The notes under the pieces were generated by a model, which saw only the letters and a list, made by a program, of their open reading frames with translations, was not told the DNA's origin and ran no database searches. DNA of 64,000 nucleotides from Lonicera japonica (Eukaryota; Streptophyta; Magnoliopsida; Dipsacales; Caprifoliaceae): the NCBI GenBank assembly GCA_021464415.1, contig CM038469.1, positions 10,146,501 to 10,210,500 on the forward strand, given 5' to 3'. The position numbers and the translations under genes were made by a program. Positions 32,639-46,104 of the stretch are shown in pieces. Numbering within the stretch: the stretch's first letter is position 1; each line of letters starts with the position of its first letter.

Positions 32639-34606
32639 CTAAGTGGGTGCAACAGTTCCCTTGGGAACCCAAACTTGTGAAATCCTAGGAGTTCTGACCT
32701 TCTCACATCCCCCAAATTGGCTACGTCTAGGATCACCACCAAAACATAAAGCGTTAAGCTCATTGATAATCCTAGTATACTCAGAAACTATAATCCTACC
32801 CCTATCCTCAAAACTGAAAGATCTAGTCATTGGTTTGGATTTAGGTCTAGTGGGGATAAATTTTGGCAAATTCCTTAGAAACGAATTCCTCGCTTGCCAA
32901 CAAAATTCTCTCAAGTATCCCCCATGATTGCAATACTCACATGAAAAACTTTATGGTAGTATGTGCTTATAAGACTTAAACGGGATCACTTATTGAAGTT
33001 CTTCTTATGAAAGGAAAACTAGCTTTGAAATTCTAATAGCTTGAGATTGCTTAATAGGTTTTCCTTTCGTTCTTTTTTGTGTTTGCCTTAACAAAAGTCG
33101 GTTATGTTTTAGAATTAGATGTGAAAGGAGTAAATTTATCAAAACGTAACCCACTTTTGTCGTTCGAGAAGTGAACAGGGCCTGTAAGCATATGAGCTAG
33201 TGAGTTTTTCGGACCTATTCTCAAGATAAACTTTGATAAATTTAGCCTTATCAAGTTCACTTTCGAGTTACGTAACTTTAAGTTTAAGGCTATTATTATT
33301 TTTACCCAAATAGATAAGGTTATCTTTTAACTTCTCATTCTCATCAAGGAGAGACTACCTTGTGAGTTCAAATTCAGATACTTTGACCAAGAGTGCATTT
33401 TTCTCATCATTCAATTGACCTATCAAACTCTCGCACTTTTGAATGACTTCCACTTTTACGTCAAAATTTTTCAGCTTTTTACTATGGTGGATTTCTCTTT
33501 TCTTAGCCTTAATTAATTCTTTATACAGTTGGCCATAGGCTATTTGAAGATTAATCTCTTCTTCACCGAAAGCATCGTCTGAATTGTTAGATAAGTTAGA
33601 AATAATGTTCTCTTCTTTCTTAGAATTTGAAGACTTATGTGGCACATAACTAGCAACAAAAGACAAACAAATTCTTTCTCCTGATAGGATTGCTAATCAT
33701 CCTTTTCATCACTAAGTGTAGCATGCATAGCATGATTAGACTAATTCGTTTTCCTAAACTTCTTGTATTTAGTTACACATTTTGAAGTTTGATGACATTT
33801 CTCATAACATTAAAAACATTCATCGCTTTTAGTACCATTATTCCTTGACTGGTTTTAAGACCCTTGAGTTCTCTAATTTGATGACCAATCAGTATTTTTG
33901 TTTTTGTTCGGTTTAGAATTTTTGAAAGTTTTGCTCAACCGAAGGAGTTTTTAAATTTTTTTAGCAAATTTGGCAGTCTCTTCTTCATCAAGATTAAGGT
34001 CCTCATCATCATCAAGATTCTGAAAATTTTTAACTTTGAAAGCAATGTTATCATTCTTTTGTAATGAGGATTTTGAGAGAATATTAACTTCAAAAGTTTG
34101 AAAATATCCTAGAAGCTCATTCTCTTTAAAAATATTTAAATATTTACTATTTTCTATGGCAGTAATTTTAGAAATGAATCGGTCTGGCAATGATCGTAGA
34201 ATTTTCTTTACAATTCTATGTTAAGGAATTATTTCATTCAGTTTGTAAAAAGACTTAACTATATCTTTAAGCTTACTGTGGAACTCTGTGATGGTTTCAT
34301 AGTCTTTCATTCTAATTGTTTTAAATTTTGAAGTTAAACGTTGAATTTAGAATTTTTTATAGTGTTTGTACCTTCACAAACCACTTTTAAGATTTTCCAC
34401 ATCTCTTTTGAGATCTCACATGTGGCAATCTTTTTAAATTCGTCCTCCGTCACATGACTTTGGATTAAATTTAGCCTTTTAAAGTTCCAGTTAGCCGATT
34501 TTAATTCACTACCAGTCCACAATACAGGAGGTTTGAGATTAACTTTTGTAACATTCTCAACCGTGGTATGGTTGGTGCTTTCCGACCATTCACTACTGCA
34601 AGCCAT
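32639..34606 (-). pseudogene. Copia gag remnant (SIRE-like), broken
   Basis: Read on the minus strand: 34606-34334 starts MACSSEWSES and contains EISKEMWKILKVVCEGT, a UBN2-type gag block. 34190-33951 continues with LPDRFISKITAIENSKYLN and ENELLG. A degenerate zinc-knuckle region (CYEKCH..SKC) lies near 33790. 33666-33355 is a coiled-coil-like stretch, and 32914-32639 ends with the VWVPKG motif found before the protease in SIRE-type Copia elements. Multiple stops and frameshifts. No protease, integrase or RT follows to the left. Confidence 0.7.
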
Positions 34607-34779
34607 ACGCGCTCATTTTTGGATTTCAATAAAATTTGTATTCTAGTTTTCTAGTATGAATAATTAGAAACATCAAGAATATGAACGATAGTTGTTTGAT
34701 TTTTACACATAGTAACCAAATACAAGAAAAGGCAAGCAAAAATAATGCAAACCTAAGTTAAGACCTAATCCTAGTAACT

Positions 34780-36400
34780 TAAGGTAACCTCCTTTGATAA
34801 TAAGTGAGAAAGCTAGCGGGCTAGCCCGTGCGAAAGTAAATTAATAAACCATAGGTTTATAATTTGGTGGTTGGATTCTCAAAAATCAATTTTAATCGAA
34901 TAAAAAAGTAAACCCTAAAAGCATGTGAATTTTAATTTTTGAAAACTTATTTAAACTTTTCTTGTACGCAGAATTAATAAAACAAATAAGCAGATATGCA
35001 AAACACCAGAATTAACGAGGTATCCTTGCAGTGTAAGACTAATTATCTACAATTCACTATATGCACAAAGGTTTACAAACTCGATTAGTGACAAATCGTA
35101 CAGACTTCCAAAACATGAATCGCACAAGCCGCCTGCAAAAGTTTTCACCTTTTGGGCGTATATTCCTCCTATCCAAATCGTATGAACAGGTTCATAACGA
35201 ATCTCGCTAAAGTATCGCACCATTCTTTAACTCCATTTACGAATCACATGTACTTTGAGATCTGATTTGTTCTTTTAAAAAAATGGCTTAATTTGGCAAG
35301 AATTAAAAGCCCTTAAAGCCGTTTTATATTTTCAAATTTTAATCTCTTTCTAAGGTTTAAAAAATTATCTCAAAACATGCGTAAAAGTCTCATACCTTAT
35401 GAGTTTTTTATATTAAAATATAAAAACCAACTCCCTTTAGAAAAATGTTAAAATTATTGAAAATAAGATATTTGCGATAAAAGTATGCTTTCCAAAAATA
35501 TATGCCTAACCGGTACGACACCAAAAAGTGTACCACTCTAAAATTAAGAATTTTAATTCCGAGTCCAAAAATGTGCATGACCGGTAAATCCATTTTAATT
35601 TTAATTCGACCCAAATTTTCAGGACAACTTTAAGAATATAATCTAAGAATTTTCTCATAAATTTGATTTGCCGAAACATTATAGAAGCGTAAAAAACACT
35701 AAAAAAATTGTAAACAAAATAATTCGACCCAAAAGGTTTTTGTGAAAATTGGTTCATAATGAGTTGAGTCAGGTCAAAACCGATTTGACTAAAAATTTCT
35801 GGTGTACTGTTAGTATTTTGAGCATAATTTTTCACTTAGAACTTTATAATTTGGATGATCTTTATATCAATGGAAATAGGACTCGAAGATCTACAACTTT
35901 TATTTTTAGAGTTTCTCTTAATTTGGAACAGAAAAATACCAAAAATTTATCAAAAATAGCAATATGCCAAAACATTGCAAATTATTTTATTAGCATATTG
36001 GTTAGTGGGCTTACTTTGCACTTAGTTACAATCCTTAGGAAGCTAGGCGGGTCTTGGTGAAAACACAAAAGTTGAGCTAGTAAAGAAATCTATCCAATAG
36101 TTCAAACGGGAAGTCGTTTGGACATCGGATAAGAAAGTTATAGCCTTTAAAGTTGACCAAAAACTCATTTCGCTAAATACTCAAATCTCACTGTTAGACC
36201 ACCAAATTTAACTACAGCTTTCTAAAATGTGATCCAACCATGTATGCATATGTACTCAGAATATGCGTACATATGCTTTCCACAAAATTTAACGCATATG
36301 TACGCATATGCATTCCAACCATGTACTCATTAAAATGTACTTAGAATAAAAAACAATTACCTAAAGCAAGAATTGTGAAAATTTAGGTCAATATGGTGGG
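34780..36400 (-). repeat. LTR-like non-coding sequence linked to the Copia gag remnant
   Basis: This lies upstream of the gag start on the minus strand. Phrases such as AATTAACGAGGTATCC and GACTAATTATC, and the surrounding TTACAAA context near 35010-35090, have counterparts at 46485-46580 (AATTTACGAAGTATCC, GACTAATTCTTGG). The two stretches therefore probably derive from the same family of long LTRs. Exact ends not found. Short repeats of the word ACGCATATG lie near 36245-36310. Confidence 0.5.
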
Positions 36401-36401
36401 A

Positions 36402-37600
36402 TTAACAAACGAACCACAAAAGAGGCTTTATAGCTCGCGACCCCCAAAATTTTAAGCTGCACTTTTTCCACGATAAAGTTATACATTTTGAGGGAAACCT
36501 ATTCAAAAATAAGAGGAACCCATAAGTATCTGCCTGGGTTATTTTTAAAAGGGTGCCTGGCCGGGTTATTTTTATAAGCATGCCCGTAATATGATGAATT
36601 TCCTTTTGGATAGGGTTTGGAACATGAGGATTAGTAAAGGTAATAAACTTTTGAATGTTCACGGATTGGCCTGAAAGATGGCAGAAACTTCCCATAATGC
36701 CAGAAACCACACAAGCTTGCAGGGGCGGACCCAGGATTTTCGATGGGGTGGGCTGAATTAATACAAAATTTTATGACAATTTTTTAAGCAAAAAATTTAT
36801 TCCTACAATGGAAAAAATTTCAAAATTTTAAATAAAACTAATATAGTTAAATGTAATTCTTTTTTATGGAAGAAAATTAGTATTCATAAAAATTATTAAT
36901 TTATAATTAAGTATGTTAGATTAAATATTTGTTTGTAACGATAAAATTGATGCTTAATTTAAAAGATGGAAGAGATTAAAGTTAATTTGAAAGTGTGCGG
37001 GAGAGAGTATCTTTGTCAAAGACCAATAAAAATGAATAAGGATTTCCTCTTGGTTGAGGTATATAATATTACAAATAATATTTTTTTTTTGTTTAAATTA
37101 AGAGTCTCATTTTCTGATACTAAAGAAATTATGTTCTTAACAATTCATTAATTTTAAAACAAAATTGTATTTCTTAAGAAATGAAAAAGTTAAAATAAAT
37201 CCCTGAAAATTCACAAAAAGGTTAAATAAGTTGAATTGAATTAAATTATTTTATATACATATGTGTGTAAATATATTAAGAGAGAGAGATGCGCTAGTTT
37301 GACAGAAACTAATTTTTTTTTAATTTAATTGGTTTTTTTTTTCGTATAGTAGTGTGGGCTAGCTAGCTCATAATTTTTCCCGTTTTCAAGAGAGTTTGAG
37401 AAAGATGGAGTGAGCTGATTGTGGCTGGAGTGGGCTGTGCTGGGCTAAGGAATTTACTAGCCTATTAGCATTTTTTTTATATAACTAGTGGGAATTTATT
37501 TTTTTGGGGCTGGGCCGGAGCCCTTTGGGCCCGGGCCCAGGCCCAGTTCCGTCCCTGCAAGCTTGTTAGCCCAAGTTTCGACGCATCAAGTAGATCATAT
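36402..37600 (-). pseudogene. LINE reverse-transcriptase fragment, split by a hAT insertion
   Basis: On the minus strand, 37600-37566 joins 36711-36402 across the hAT element. It reads FCHLSGQSVNIQK..TFTNPHVPNPIQKEI, a stretch of the LINE RT C-terminal region that also occurs in the plus-strand LINE at 39530-39640. A stop lies just before the insertion point. No flanking LINE domains are recognisable in this orientation. Confidence 0.72.
36720..37557. mobile_element. Non-autonomous hAT element, 838 bp
   Basis: Ends CAGGGGCGGACCCAGG on the left and (reverse-complemented) CAGGGACGGAACTGGGCC on the right. These are flanked by a perfect 8-bp target duplication CAAGCTTG (36712-36719 and 37558-37565). 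The interior is AT-rich with no transposase, and the right end is GC-rich (GGGCCCGGGCCCAGG). It is inserted in a minus-strand LINE fragment, whose reading resumes on the other side. Confidence 0.92.
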
Positions 37601-39790
37601 CATCCTTACAACTGGTTTTACGGATCATTTTTGTTCTTGTCGATTGGTTTGGCTGGTGGAATTTAGGTTCTTTGGAACTCTAAACAAGTATCTAGTGATA
37701 TTATGCCTTTTTCTACTAAATCAGTGCACACCATAATTGGATTTCGAGATGATCGACATTGGCTTTTTTCGCCAACTTATGTTAATCCTCTAATGAAATG
37801 CCTCACTTGGGTGATGATGAAGTCCATTGTATCCTACTCTAGCATGGCTCGTGGCAGCGGACTTTAGTGATCTGACTCCTTCATCCCAGAAAATGGGTAG
37901 TGGTACTTTCAACTTTCCTATAGCACAAATCTTTACTGCCAATATCAAAACTTGTCGTTTGCTTGATTTGGGATTTAAGGGTACACCATTCACATGGAGT
38001 GGGAAATGTAATGGTGGTGTTTTAGGGTAGGAATATATGATTGGGTCGTACATTGGCCATGGACAAATAGTGCCTCCAATATCCGGATACCCGGTCGTCT
38101 TCCATCTTCTGAGAATGTTATTCGATCATCTTCTTAGATCGACGTTACGACCTATTTGGTGTCTAGCCTGGTGAAACTGTTTCGATTTGAGCACATGTGG
38201 ATGTATCACCTGTGATTTGAGAAACTCTTGGCTACAAAACTGGTCCCCCCAAGCGTCCGCTCACAGTAATTTGAGGAACTTGACCCCTATTCATCGTCAC
38301 TAGAGTGCTATGGCATTCGATAAATTCTTAATAAGAGGAAGCTCCTGGTCTGCTTGCAATTTTGATTTGAATATGTTTTTTTATTAAAACTAAAAAGCTA
38401 ATTACTCTCCGAGTATTTTCGAATTCTACATCAAGAGAAGATCTATTGATTTCAAAAAGTGCGTACTCAATGCCTTAAGTTAAGGGACCGTAATACTAGT
38501 TTTTATCATTTAAATACTATCAACTGCCGAAGAGGCAATAAGATTTTAATGCTAAAACTCCCTCAACGAGTCATGGTGTAATGACGCTGCTGCTCTTAAA
38601 CAGCATGCTATCCACTATTTTTGAGTGCTCTTCTTCAAACTGAGGCATTGGAACACGATGACACTACTTCTCTTCTCATCCATTATTCGCTGTCTATGGA
38701 CGGCACTGAAAGATTTACGCGCCTTGTTAAATTTCTGAAAACAACGGTCTCCATGAAAAATATGAAACTGTATAAGGCCCCGGGACTAGATGGCTGCCAA
38801 ACTTTTTTTAATTGCAAATTTTGCCATATCACTGGCCCAGGAGTTCACCAGTTTGTCACAATAGCCTTTGAAAACAGTGTGTTTGATTCCTCAATTAATG
38901 CTACTTTACTTGTTTTGATTCCAAGAAATGATCGTCCTATGTATATTAAAGATTTTCGGCCTATCTCATTACGTAATGTTTTATATAAAATACTAACGTA
39001 AGTTTTGGTAAATTGTGTCAAACCATTCATGCCCAAACTCATCATCCCGCTCCAAGCAAACTTTGTGCAAGTCTGCCTTGTGTCAAATAATATTGTTATT
39101 ACGTTGGAGATGGTGCATACCATGAAACATAATATGGCAAAGTATGGAGGTATAATGGTAAAGATCGATTTAAAGAAAGCCTCTGACAAAGTCCGATGGG
39201 AGTTCTTGATTGGCACACTTCGTTTTTTCAAGTTCCCGGAGAGGACTGTTCACCTTATTGCTATCTGTATTCGTTCAACAAGGATTTCTATATTGTCGAA
39301 TGGGGAGCAAACCAAATTCTTCTCTCCTAAGGGATTCGATAGGGTGACCCAATATCTCGTTTCCTGTTTGTTTTTATATGAAATGCCTCTCCATCATGAT
39401 TAACAGGAAGTTCTTTGAAAAGAGTGGCAACCTATTATGTTATGTCGATAAGGTCCCTTTATCCCCTATTTACTTTTTGCGGATGATTTACTTTTGTTTG
39501 CTAGGGCCACTCCTCAACATGCTCGTGTAGTTTCTAATTTCTGCCGTTTTTCCGGCCAATGCGCGAGCATTCGAAAGTGTGTTGCCTTTACTAACCCTCG
39601 TATTCCAAACACTATCCAAAACAAAATTCATTGTATTATGGGCATCGCTTTCAAAAATAAACCTGTCACATACTTGGGGGTTCTTTTTATTTCTGAACGA
39701 GTTTCCCGCCACACGTTTAATTTTATCCTCAAAAAAATGCAGCTTAAATTTTCATTGAAACTGACCGACAGGACACGAAAATGATTCATA
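37601..39790 (+). pseudogene. LINE (non-LTR) retrotransposon remnant: endonuclease and reverse transcriptase
   Basis: An AP-endonuclease remnant lies at ~37690-38030, with WLVAADFSDL and LLDLGFKGTPFTWS. The RT follows from ~38700: LYKAPGLDG, DFRPISLRNVLYKIL, then GGIMVKIDLKKASDKVRW (the first catalytic aspartate region) at ~39145-39200. SGQCASIRK and NKPVTYLGVLF lie at ~39540-39690. The catalytic FADD-type box is degraded (FADDLLLF-like near 39478-39500, out of frame with the preceding ORF). Several frameshifts and stops are present. No poly(A) tail was seen. Confidence 0.82.
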
Positions 39791-42198
39791 AAACCATGTA
39801 TATTTAAGAATGATACGATCTGCTCCATAAACTTGGGTTTCCATCAAAACCATAACATGTGATTAATAAGCACGCTTTTATCCAAAGCAGTGAGTAGAAA
39901 AGGATGGCTTACCCACACCTTGACAATTCCATGTAATCAACTTCGTGGGTGGTCGAGGGTCAATTGTTTGATGCAGGTCTCTTAGCATCTCTTCTTCTAA
40001 CTCTTATGTCGTTAGTTGGAACCTCCATCCCAGCCCGTCATTGTGATGGTGAAGAATTTTTGTGTAAATTACGAGATGCTCTTCATCTTGGTTGATTAAA
40101 GTTTGCACTGCCACACATATACAATGAGACGTGCCAAAATTGGGGAGCGACCTCAATCGTGTTGGCTACAAATATTTGAAAGTCCTTCATGAGATTAAAT
40201 CTTGGATATATCATCCGAGACTGTTAGTCGAATATTGAATGGCCATTGTGGTGGGAGAAATTTTTTTTGCGGTTGGTGAGGAAACAATATCTGAAGTGTT
40301 TGGATGCCTAGGATCTCTTCCTCGTCGTCTAGATCCTACATGGTTAAGTGCTTCGGTGGTAGAATAAACAACATAGGGAGTATGGAGATGAGAATAAGAT
40401 TGCTCATGCATGGATGGGATTTTGGTACGGGTGGGAGAAAGAAATTTTACATGGGGATCTTTATCCAAATCCACGGGCAGAACATAGCGGAATGTGTAAC
40501 ACAATGGGCATTACCAATGGAGGGTTAATGGGAACACTCAAATTCCCAGGTGCTAATGGAGAGGAATGATTGTTTGGCATTAAATTGCTTTATGGCAGTG
40601 TCTTAGTTTGAGAAGAGTAAGCATTAAATATGCTCACGTGTGGGGCCCTTGAGATGAGTACCCACGTGATTTGGGCCTGCTATAGGAGAGTGAAGACCGG
40701 AGTTTGGACCTCGTTAAGGCCCACGAACATATGGAACAACATGAGATACCCAATAAGGTTCTAACAATGGTGGGAGTTGTACACTATCCATGGTAGATTT
40801 AGAAGGATGAGCCGCACGCGTTCCTCAACCTTATACCTTATCCAATCACATTCAAAACAAATAGCTGATGAGGTAAATTTTGGATTTGACAAAGTCAAAA
40901 AGTTAACACTCCACATGGAGGCCACGTCATCCAACATGGTAGACCCCACTAGTGACCTGGTAGGCCTGTGTAAGTGGAATTTTGGTTTGTGATCCTTCAC
41001 CCTCAACTCTTAAGCAAGCGCAAGATCCGACGAAAGTGGTGGGGGAAGATCCTAGGGCTTCTGGAGGCCCACTACAAAACAATGTGCTGCGGCAGTTGGG
41101 TTTTACAATGTTCTCTGACGATGGAACGCTCCAACCGCTTACTCAATGCCATGTTAGCATTAACTGCGATTCAACCACTATGGTAAAGCGGTTGGTGTAA
41201 AGATCAAGCAAAAGTCGTTTTGGGCTACAAGGAATATTGAATTAAGCATTCATTGTTCCATGGCCTCCACACTTGTTTTAGCCTCTATATTTACGCAGAT
41301 TAGTTGAGTGGTTGTTTTGTTTTCCCATTAATTAGTAACACTACTCTAATAATGCAGATCATTCCAGCTCTTAGCTCGTTTGAACATGCATGGGTGGAGT
41401 AAGACCCCCAATAGGGCTGAACCAATTCTATATAATACATTCTGTGTTTTGATTGACAACTTCATAAATGTCCATACATTTACTCACATTGACCAAATGT
41501 TGTCAAATCAAATTAAATGAATGGTTGAATAAGTTTGCTAAAAATTTACACACCGTCAATAGCCATAGGGCTACATTAAATACTAGGTCGTCCACCAATA
41601 CCTTAATGGTAACCGATTTTGTAAAATTGACTTGAACACTAACAGAAGCAAAACGCCCAGGGGTTGCCAATAGGTATTACCATCGACCTTATGAGGCTCT
41701 CCTAGGCAAGAAGCTGTCGAGAACAGGACGTCTTGAGTATAGAATTCAATGGGTGGCTCCGGAATACGAACCCATACACATGCAGAGGTGATTGCAACCT
41801 TCGACGCACAATATATGAAACTAATCTATTTTGCAGCACAATATATGAAACCTCCCTGCCAAGCACTTTCACTAGAAGAGCGTTCCTCCAAGGAGCTTCA
41901 AGTGAACAGCGCCCTCAGACGTAAGGAGTGTGATGGATGTTTTATCAACATCCAAGAGCATAGAACCCTTAAAATTCACTGCGGTATTAACCTCAGAACC
42001 CGATATCAGAGAAACTCTGCTTTTTAGTTGCTGGCTGATCAGCATCCAAACGAAATTGGGGCGATATTTCACAGTTAGCATGGTGACGTCCTCTATTGTA
42101 TATGTCAATTCCTAATTCTCAACTAGATATTTTTATTCCACGTGGAGCATCAATCATCTTTAAGACTTTAACTAAAAGAAAGGTGGTGAAGGTTTTTG
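39791..42198. other. Unassigned DNA
   Basis: Moderate GC content and several short ORFs on both strands, but none resembles a family I recognise. A short tandem phrase GCACAATATATGAAAC occurs at ~41807 and ~41837. It could be LINE or other retroelement 3' DNA too decayed to read. Confidence 0.4.
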
Positions 42199-42395
42199 GG
42201 TCTCATTTGATTCGGGATTATTAATATCAATTTTTTTTATAAAACATTGTTTAATTCGCACAAATGTGCTGGAGTTATTAATATCAAGACTAACTTAATA
42301 TTACTATTTGTGGTATAAGTTAATACCAAGGGATGGTATTGTTTATCTGAGATTAAGAAAAATGAACCATATGTTTTCAAAAATGACATTACTGC

Positions 42396-42450
<55 letters not shown>

Positions 42451-42572
42451 GTATAATCACAATCTAAGGAATCATCCGAAGATTTCTTGTGATGAGAGGG
42501 CTTTGCCTTCACTGACTTTCTTTTTTCTTCTGTACCGCTTCAATTCAGCTGGATCAAGCTGATCTTCATAAC

Positions 42573-42648
<76 letters not shown>

Positions 42649-42723
42649 CAATTTTTTTGTTATTCCAAAATATAATCCCATATGCGAGTTACATAATCAA
42701 ACATACCTGAATCAAACGAGACC
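42199..42723. mobile_element. Tourist/PIF-type MITE containing inverted trinucleotide arrays
   Basis: The left end GGTCTCATTTGATTCGGG and right end (reverse-complemented) GGTCTCGTTTGATTCAGG are inverted. Inner parts also pair (GGGATTAT...TCAATTTTTTT with its complement). TTA follows the right end; the left flank is not a clean TTA. The interior holds an AAT array at 42397-42450 and an ATT array at 42574-42648. Confidence 0.7.
42397..42648. repeat. Inverted AAT and ATT microsatellites
   Basis: About 18 TAA units, a ~123-bp unique spacer, then about 25 TTA units. The two arrays are complementary and could form a long hairpin stem within the MITE. Confidence 0.92.
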
Positions 42724-44264
42724 TTAATGTATTTACACAAACAACTCATAACTTTTTAATTTTATGCTCTATGTATTTGTAGAGACCTTTTAACATAACC
42801 CTCTAATTTATTCTCTTTAAATTAAAATTTTCTATTTTGAACAAAAAACAAGAAAAATCAAGCATGTATGAACTAAAAAAATGGACAAATATGCAGTTTA
42901 GCTGCCTGCTATTTTTCTTTCTAGTACATCAAAGTTTGAAGAAGTTTGTACAACTCCATCACTGAAAATTTCACTTTGAGGGCATATTTTTTATCATTCA
43001 ATTAAATTTATTCTTTTTTATAATTTTTTCTTAGGAAGGCTTATTTTTGGTCACACAAGGAAGAAAAAAGTTTGTCATATGAAAATAACTTCTTTCTATA
43101 AATTAGAAGTGTAATTTTTTTGAAAAGAACTTTCTTTTAATTTTGTGAAAGTATGGCAGCTACAACGAATTTTATAAGGTAGTTGCAAATTGAAATTCAT
43201 GTTTTATATTGATTGCATGATATTTATCTTTAAACAAATTTGAATCCCCCTTGAATGTTAATTAATTTAGTTATTTAAAAATTTTGCTCTTTTGAAATTT
43301 AACCAAAAATTAAAAACCCAAAAAACAAAGAAATGTTTTGAATTAAAGGAAAGAAACTTGAGCATAGGAAAATTTAACCTAAAGGAGAATAAACAGAAGG
43401 GTTTTAGTAAAAGGGTAGTCTCTATAAATATATAGAATATAAAATTAAATAAATAGGGGTGGCTTGTGTAAAATACTTAAAAGTTGGGGTGATTTCTATA
43501 AATAAATTTATTGTTCAATTAGATTTTTTTAATGGAAGGTAAATGATGGACCTAATTAATTGACAGCAATTAAACAGTTTATTACCACGAATGGTTGCAA
43601 AATAAGTTGGATGCAGAAAGTGCAAAAAGGGCAAAAGTTCTTTACAATATTTTGCCATTTAGCCGAAAAAATATTTAAACATTTCACATAATATATTTTA
43701 TGGTACATTAAAATTAATAATAAAGTTGTATTTAATTAAGTTCATGGCAAATGAGAGTATTCTGTTTATATTGTATAAGTAAAACTATTGATACCAAATT
43801 TTAAGGGAGGGCTTTTTATAATATTTTATTATTTTCAGTTAACGGTTATGCTAAAGTTTTTTTTGAAATTATTGTTTTTGCAATAGAAAGTTTTAAAGGA
43901 GAGTGTATTTAGTAATGCATTTATCTTTTGTCTCTCTTATTTTTAAACCATTGCACCATCCACAATTTTTAAATGTCAATTTTAGTAATGTACACAAAAC
44001 TCCCTGACACGTCAAAAAATGCATTTAACAGTGATTAAAGTAGGTTTCTTTTTTGACATCATTTTATATTAAAAGACTGTTATGGTACTGAGTTCACATT
44101 TAAAAAAAATATAAAAAAAAAATAAAAATTTGGAATGGTATATGAGCCCTTGGGCACCTTTCTCTTTCAAACGTAAGTTCTATCCTCGAGTATGTTTGTT
44201 AGTAGTGGCTTTACAAGCCGATCTTAAAGAGTAAATATTATGATCCATGCAATATAATAGTGTT
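42724..44264. other. AT-rich non-coding DNA
   Basis: Long A/T-rich stretch with poly-T and poly-A tracts. No gene or repeat recognised. A primer-binding-site-like word TTGGTATCAGATTGAG at 44274 belongs to the neighbouring Copia debris. Confidence 0.55.
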
Positions 44265-44299
44265 AATTAATCGGTTGGTATCAGATTGAGCCCTTTTTC

Positions 44300-44562
44300 T
44301 TACAAGCCGATTATTGGAGCTCGACGGAACTCTTGTGTGAGTTTGATGATAAAGATGGAGGAGATGAGAGAAAGAATATTATGATTTATGATGAATAGAA
44401 CAATACGTAGAAACCTTTATATAGGGTTGAGAATAAATACAAGAAAGGAAACAAAATAATCCTAATCTCTATACATGATTTAAAGGATACAAATCAATCA
44501 AATATGATATACAAATATATGTGAAAGTCAACTATACATATTACGGCCAGTATTCTCTAACA
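44300..44562 (-). repeat. Copia LTR (minus orientation)
   Basis: On the minus strand it starts TGTTAGAGAATACTGGCC at 44562, directly after a purine tract (GAGGGGGG), as a 3' LTR should. Its first ~90 bp match 48685-48765. The left end of the LTR was not fixed. Confidence 0.72.
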
Positions 44563-46090
44563 CCCCCCTCAAACTCAAGGTGGCCAATGGGAAACCATCT
44601 TAAGTTTGGAAAGCAAATCTTGAAAGTGGCTGGGCTGATGGACTTTAGTGAATATGTCAGCTGGATGATCTTCGGAGGGGATAGAGACAAGACGTACATA
44701 ATTGCTAGATACGTGTTGACGAATAAAATGACAGTCAATTTCGATATGTTTTGTTTACTCATGAAAGACATCATTGTGAGCAATCTGAATAGCACTTCGA
44801 TTATCACATCTAATGGGGGTTGGAAGATGTTGAGGAACTCCCATGTCTGAAAGGAGCCAACGTAACCAGATGAATTTTTGAGTGGTATCAGCAAGAACAT
44901 GGTATTCCGCTTCTGTACTCGAGCGAGAGACAAGTGACTGTTTTTTACTTCGCTAAGATATTAGTAATCTCCCAAGAAAATATAGTATCCTGTAGTGGAT
45001 CATCAATCAGTGGGGTCACCAGCCTAGTCGGAATTAGAATATGCTCGAATTTCAAGAGAAGACATAAATGAGAAATAAAGACCATGAAACATTGTTCCTT
45101 TTATGTAGCAAAGGATGCGAAGAACGGCAACATAATGAGCAAATCCCGGGGCTGACATGAATTGAATGGCGATGTGAATAGTATATGCAATATCCGGACG
45201 AGTAACGGTGAGATAAACTAAACTACCAACAATATGTCGGTATAGAGTAGCATCATTTAAAGGAGTACCATCAAGAGGAGTGAGGCGAAGATTGGTTTCT
45301 AGTGGAGTTGCAACGCTTTTACAATTAGTGAGACTAATACGGGCAAGGATATCAAAAGCATATTTGGCCTAACAGAGATAATAACCAAGGGAATTAGAGA
45401 GAACTTCTAGACCTAAAAAGTAATTCAAACAACCAAGATCCTTCATTTTGAAGTGACGACTGAGAGATTGTTTTAGATTAGAAATACCAGTAACATCATC
45501 TCCAGTGATAATTATGTCATCCACATAAAGAATCAGTAATGTGATACCTATATCCCTTTTCTAAATAAAAAGCCCGTAGTCATATAAACTGGAAGTGAAA
45601 CTTAGTAGGCGAATGGTAGAGCTAAACTTTTCAAACCAACCACATGGAGCTTACTTAAGGCCATATAGTGCTCGACGAAGTTTTCAAACTTAAGATGTGG
45701 AATGTGGAACCCTTGGAGGAGGCTTCATGTAAACTTTTTCAGAAAGATCCCCGTTTAAAAAGGTATTTTTGACATCCACCTGAAAAAGTTCCCATTTACG
45801 AGCGGAGGTAACTGCAAGAAGGCTCCTGACAGAGGTTAAACGAGAAACTAGAGCAAAATTTTTCTCATAATTTAGGCCGTATTCTTGATTAAAACATTTG
45901 GTTACAAGTCGTGCTTTATATCGATCGATAGACCCATCTGATTTAGAAGGCAGTAGGGTTTAATGGAGGATTGTTGATAGTGATTATAGAGCCGTAGGTT
46001 TTGAAGGGAGTCGACGAGAACGACGATTAATGAAGTCCTCTAAAGAGGATTAACGCTCTGATAAAGAGGAAGAACGAATATCGTGGATGT
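44563..46090 (-). pseudogene. Copia reverse transcriptase and RNase H, broken
   Basis: Minus strand. From ~45965 leftward: DRYKARLV, then WELFQVDVKNTFLNGDL and RRALYGLK. LYVDDIIITGDD (active site) lies at ~45500-45535, then MKDLG.LNYFLGLEV, TRPDIAYTIH, and the RNase H end CDNRSAIQIAHNDVFHE ... HPADIFTK at ~44620-44820. At least five in-frame stops are present (one within HE*TKHIEID). The tail runs into the LTR at 44562. Confidence 0.85.
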
Positions 46091-46104
46091 GTTAGGAACA
46101 GTAA

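Noticed and set aside
40211..41200. Cluster of short ORFs on both strands.
   Set aside because: No codon continuity, motif or family recognised; overlapping frames suggest chance in moderate-GC DNA.
42237..42681. Two minus-strand ORFs with poly-isoleucine.
   Set aside because: They are translations of the AAT/ATT microsatellites.
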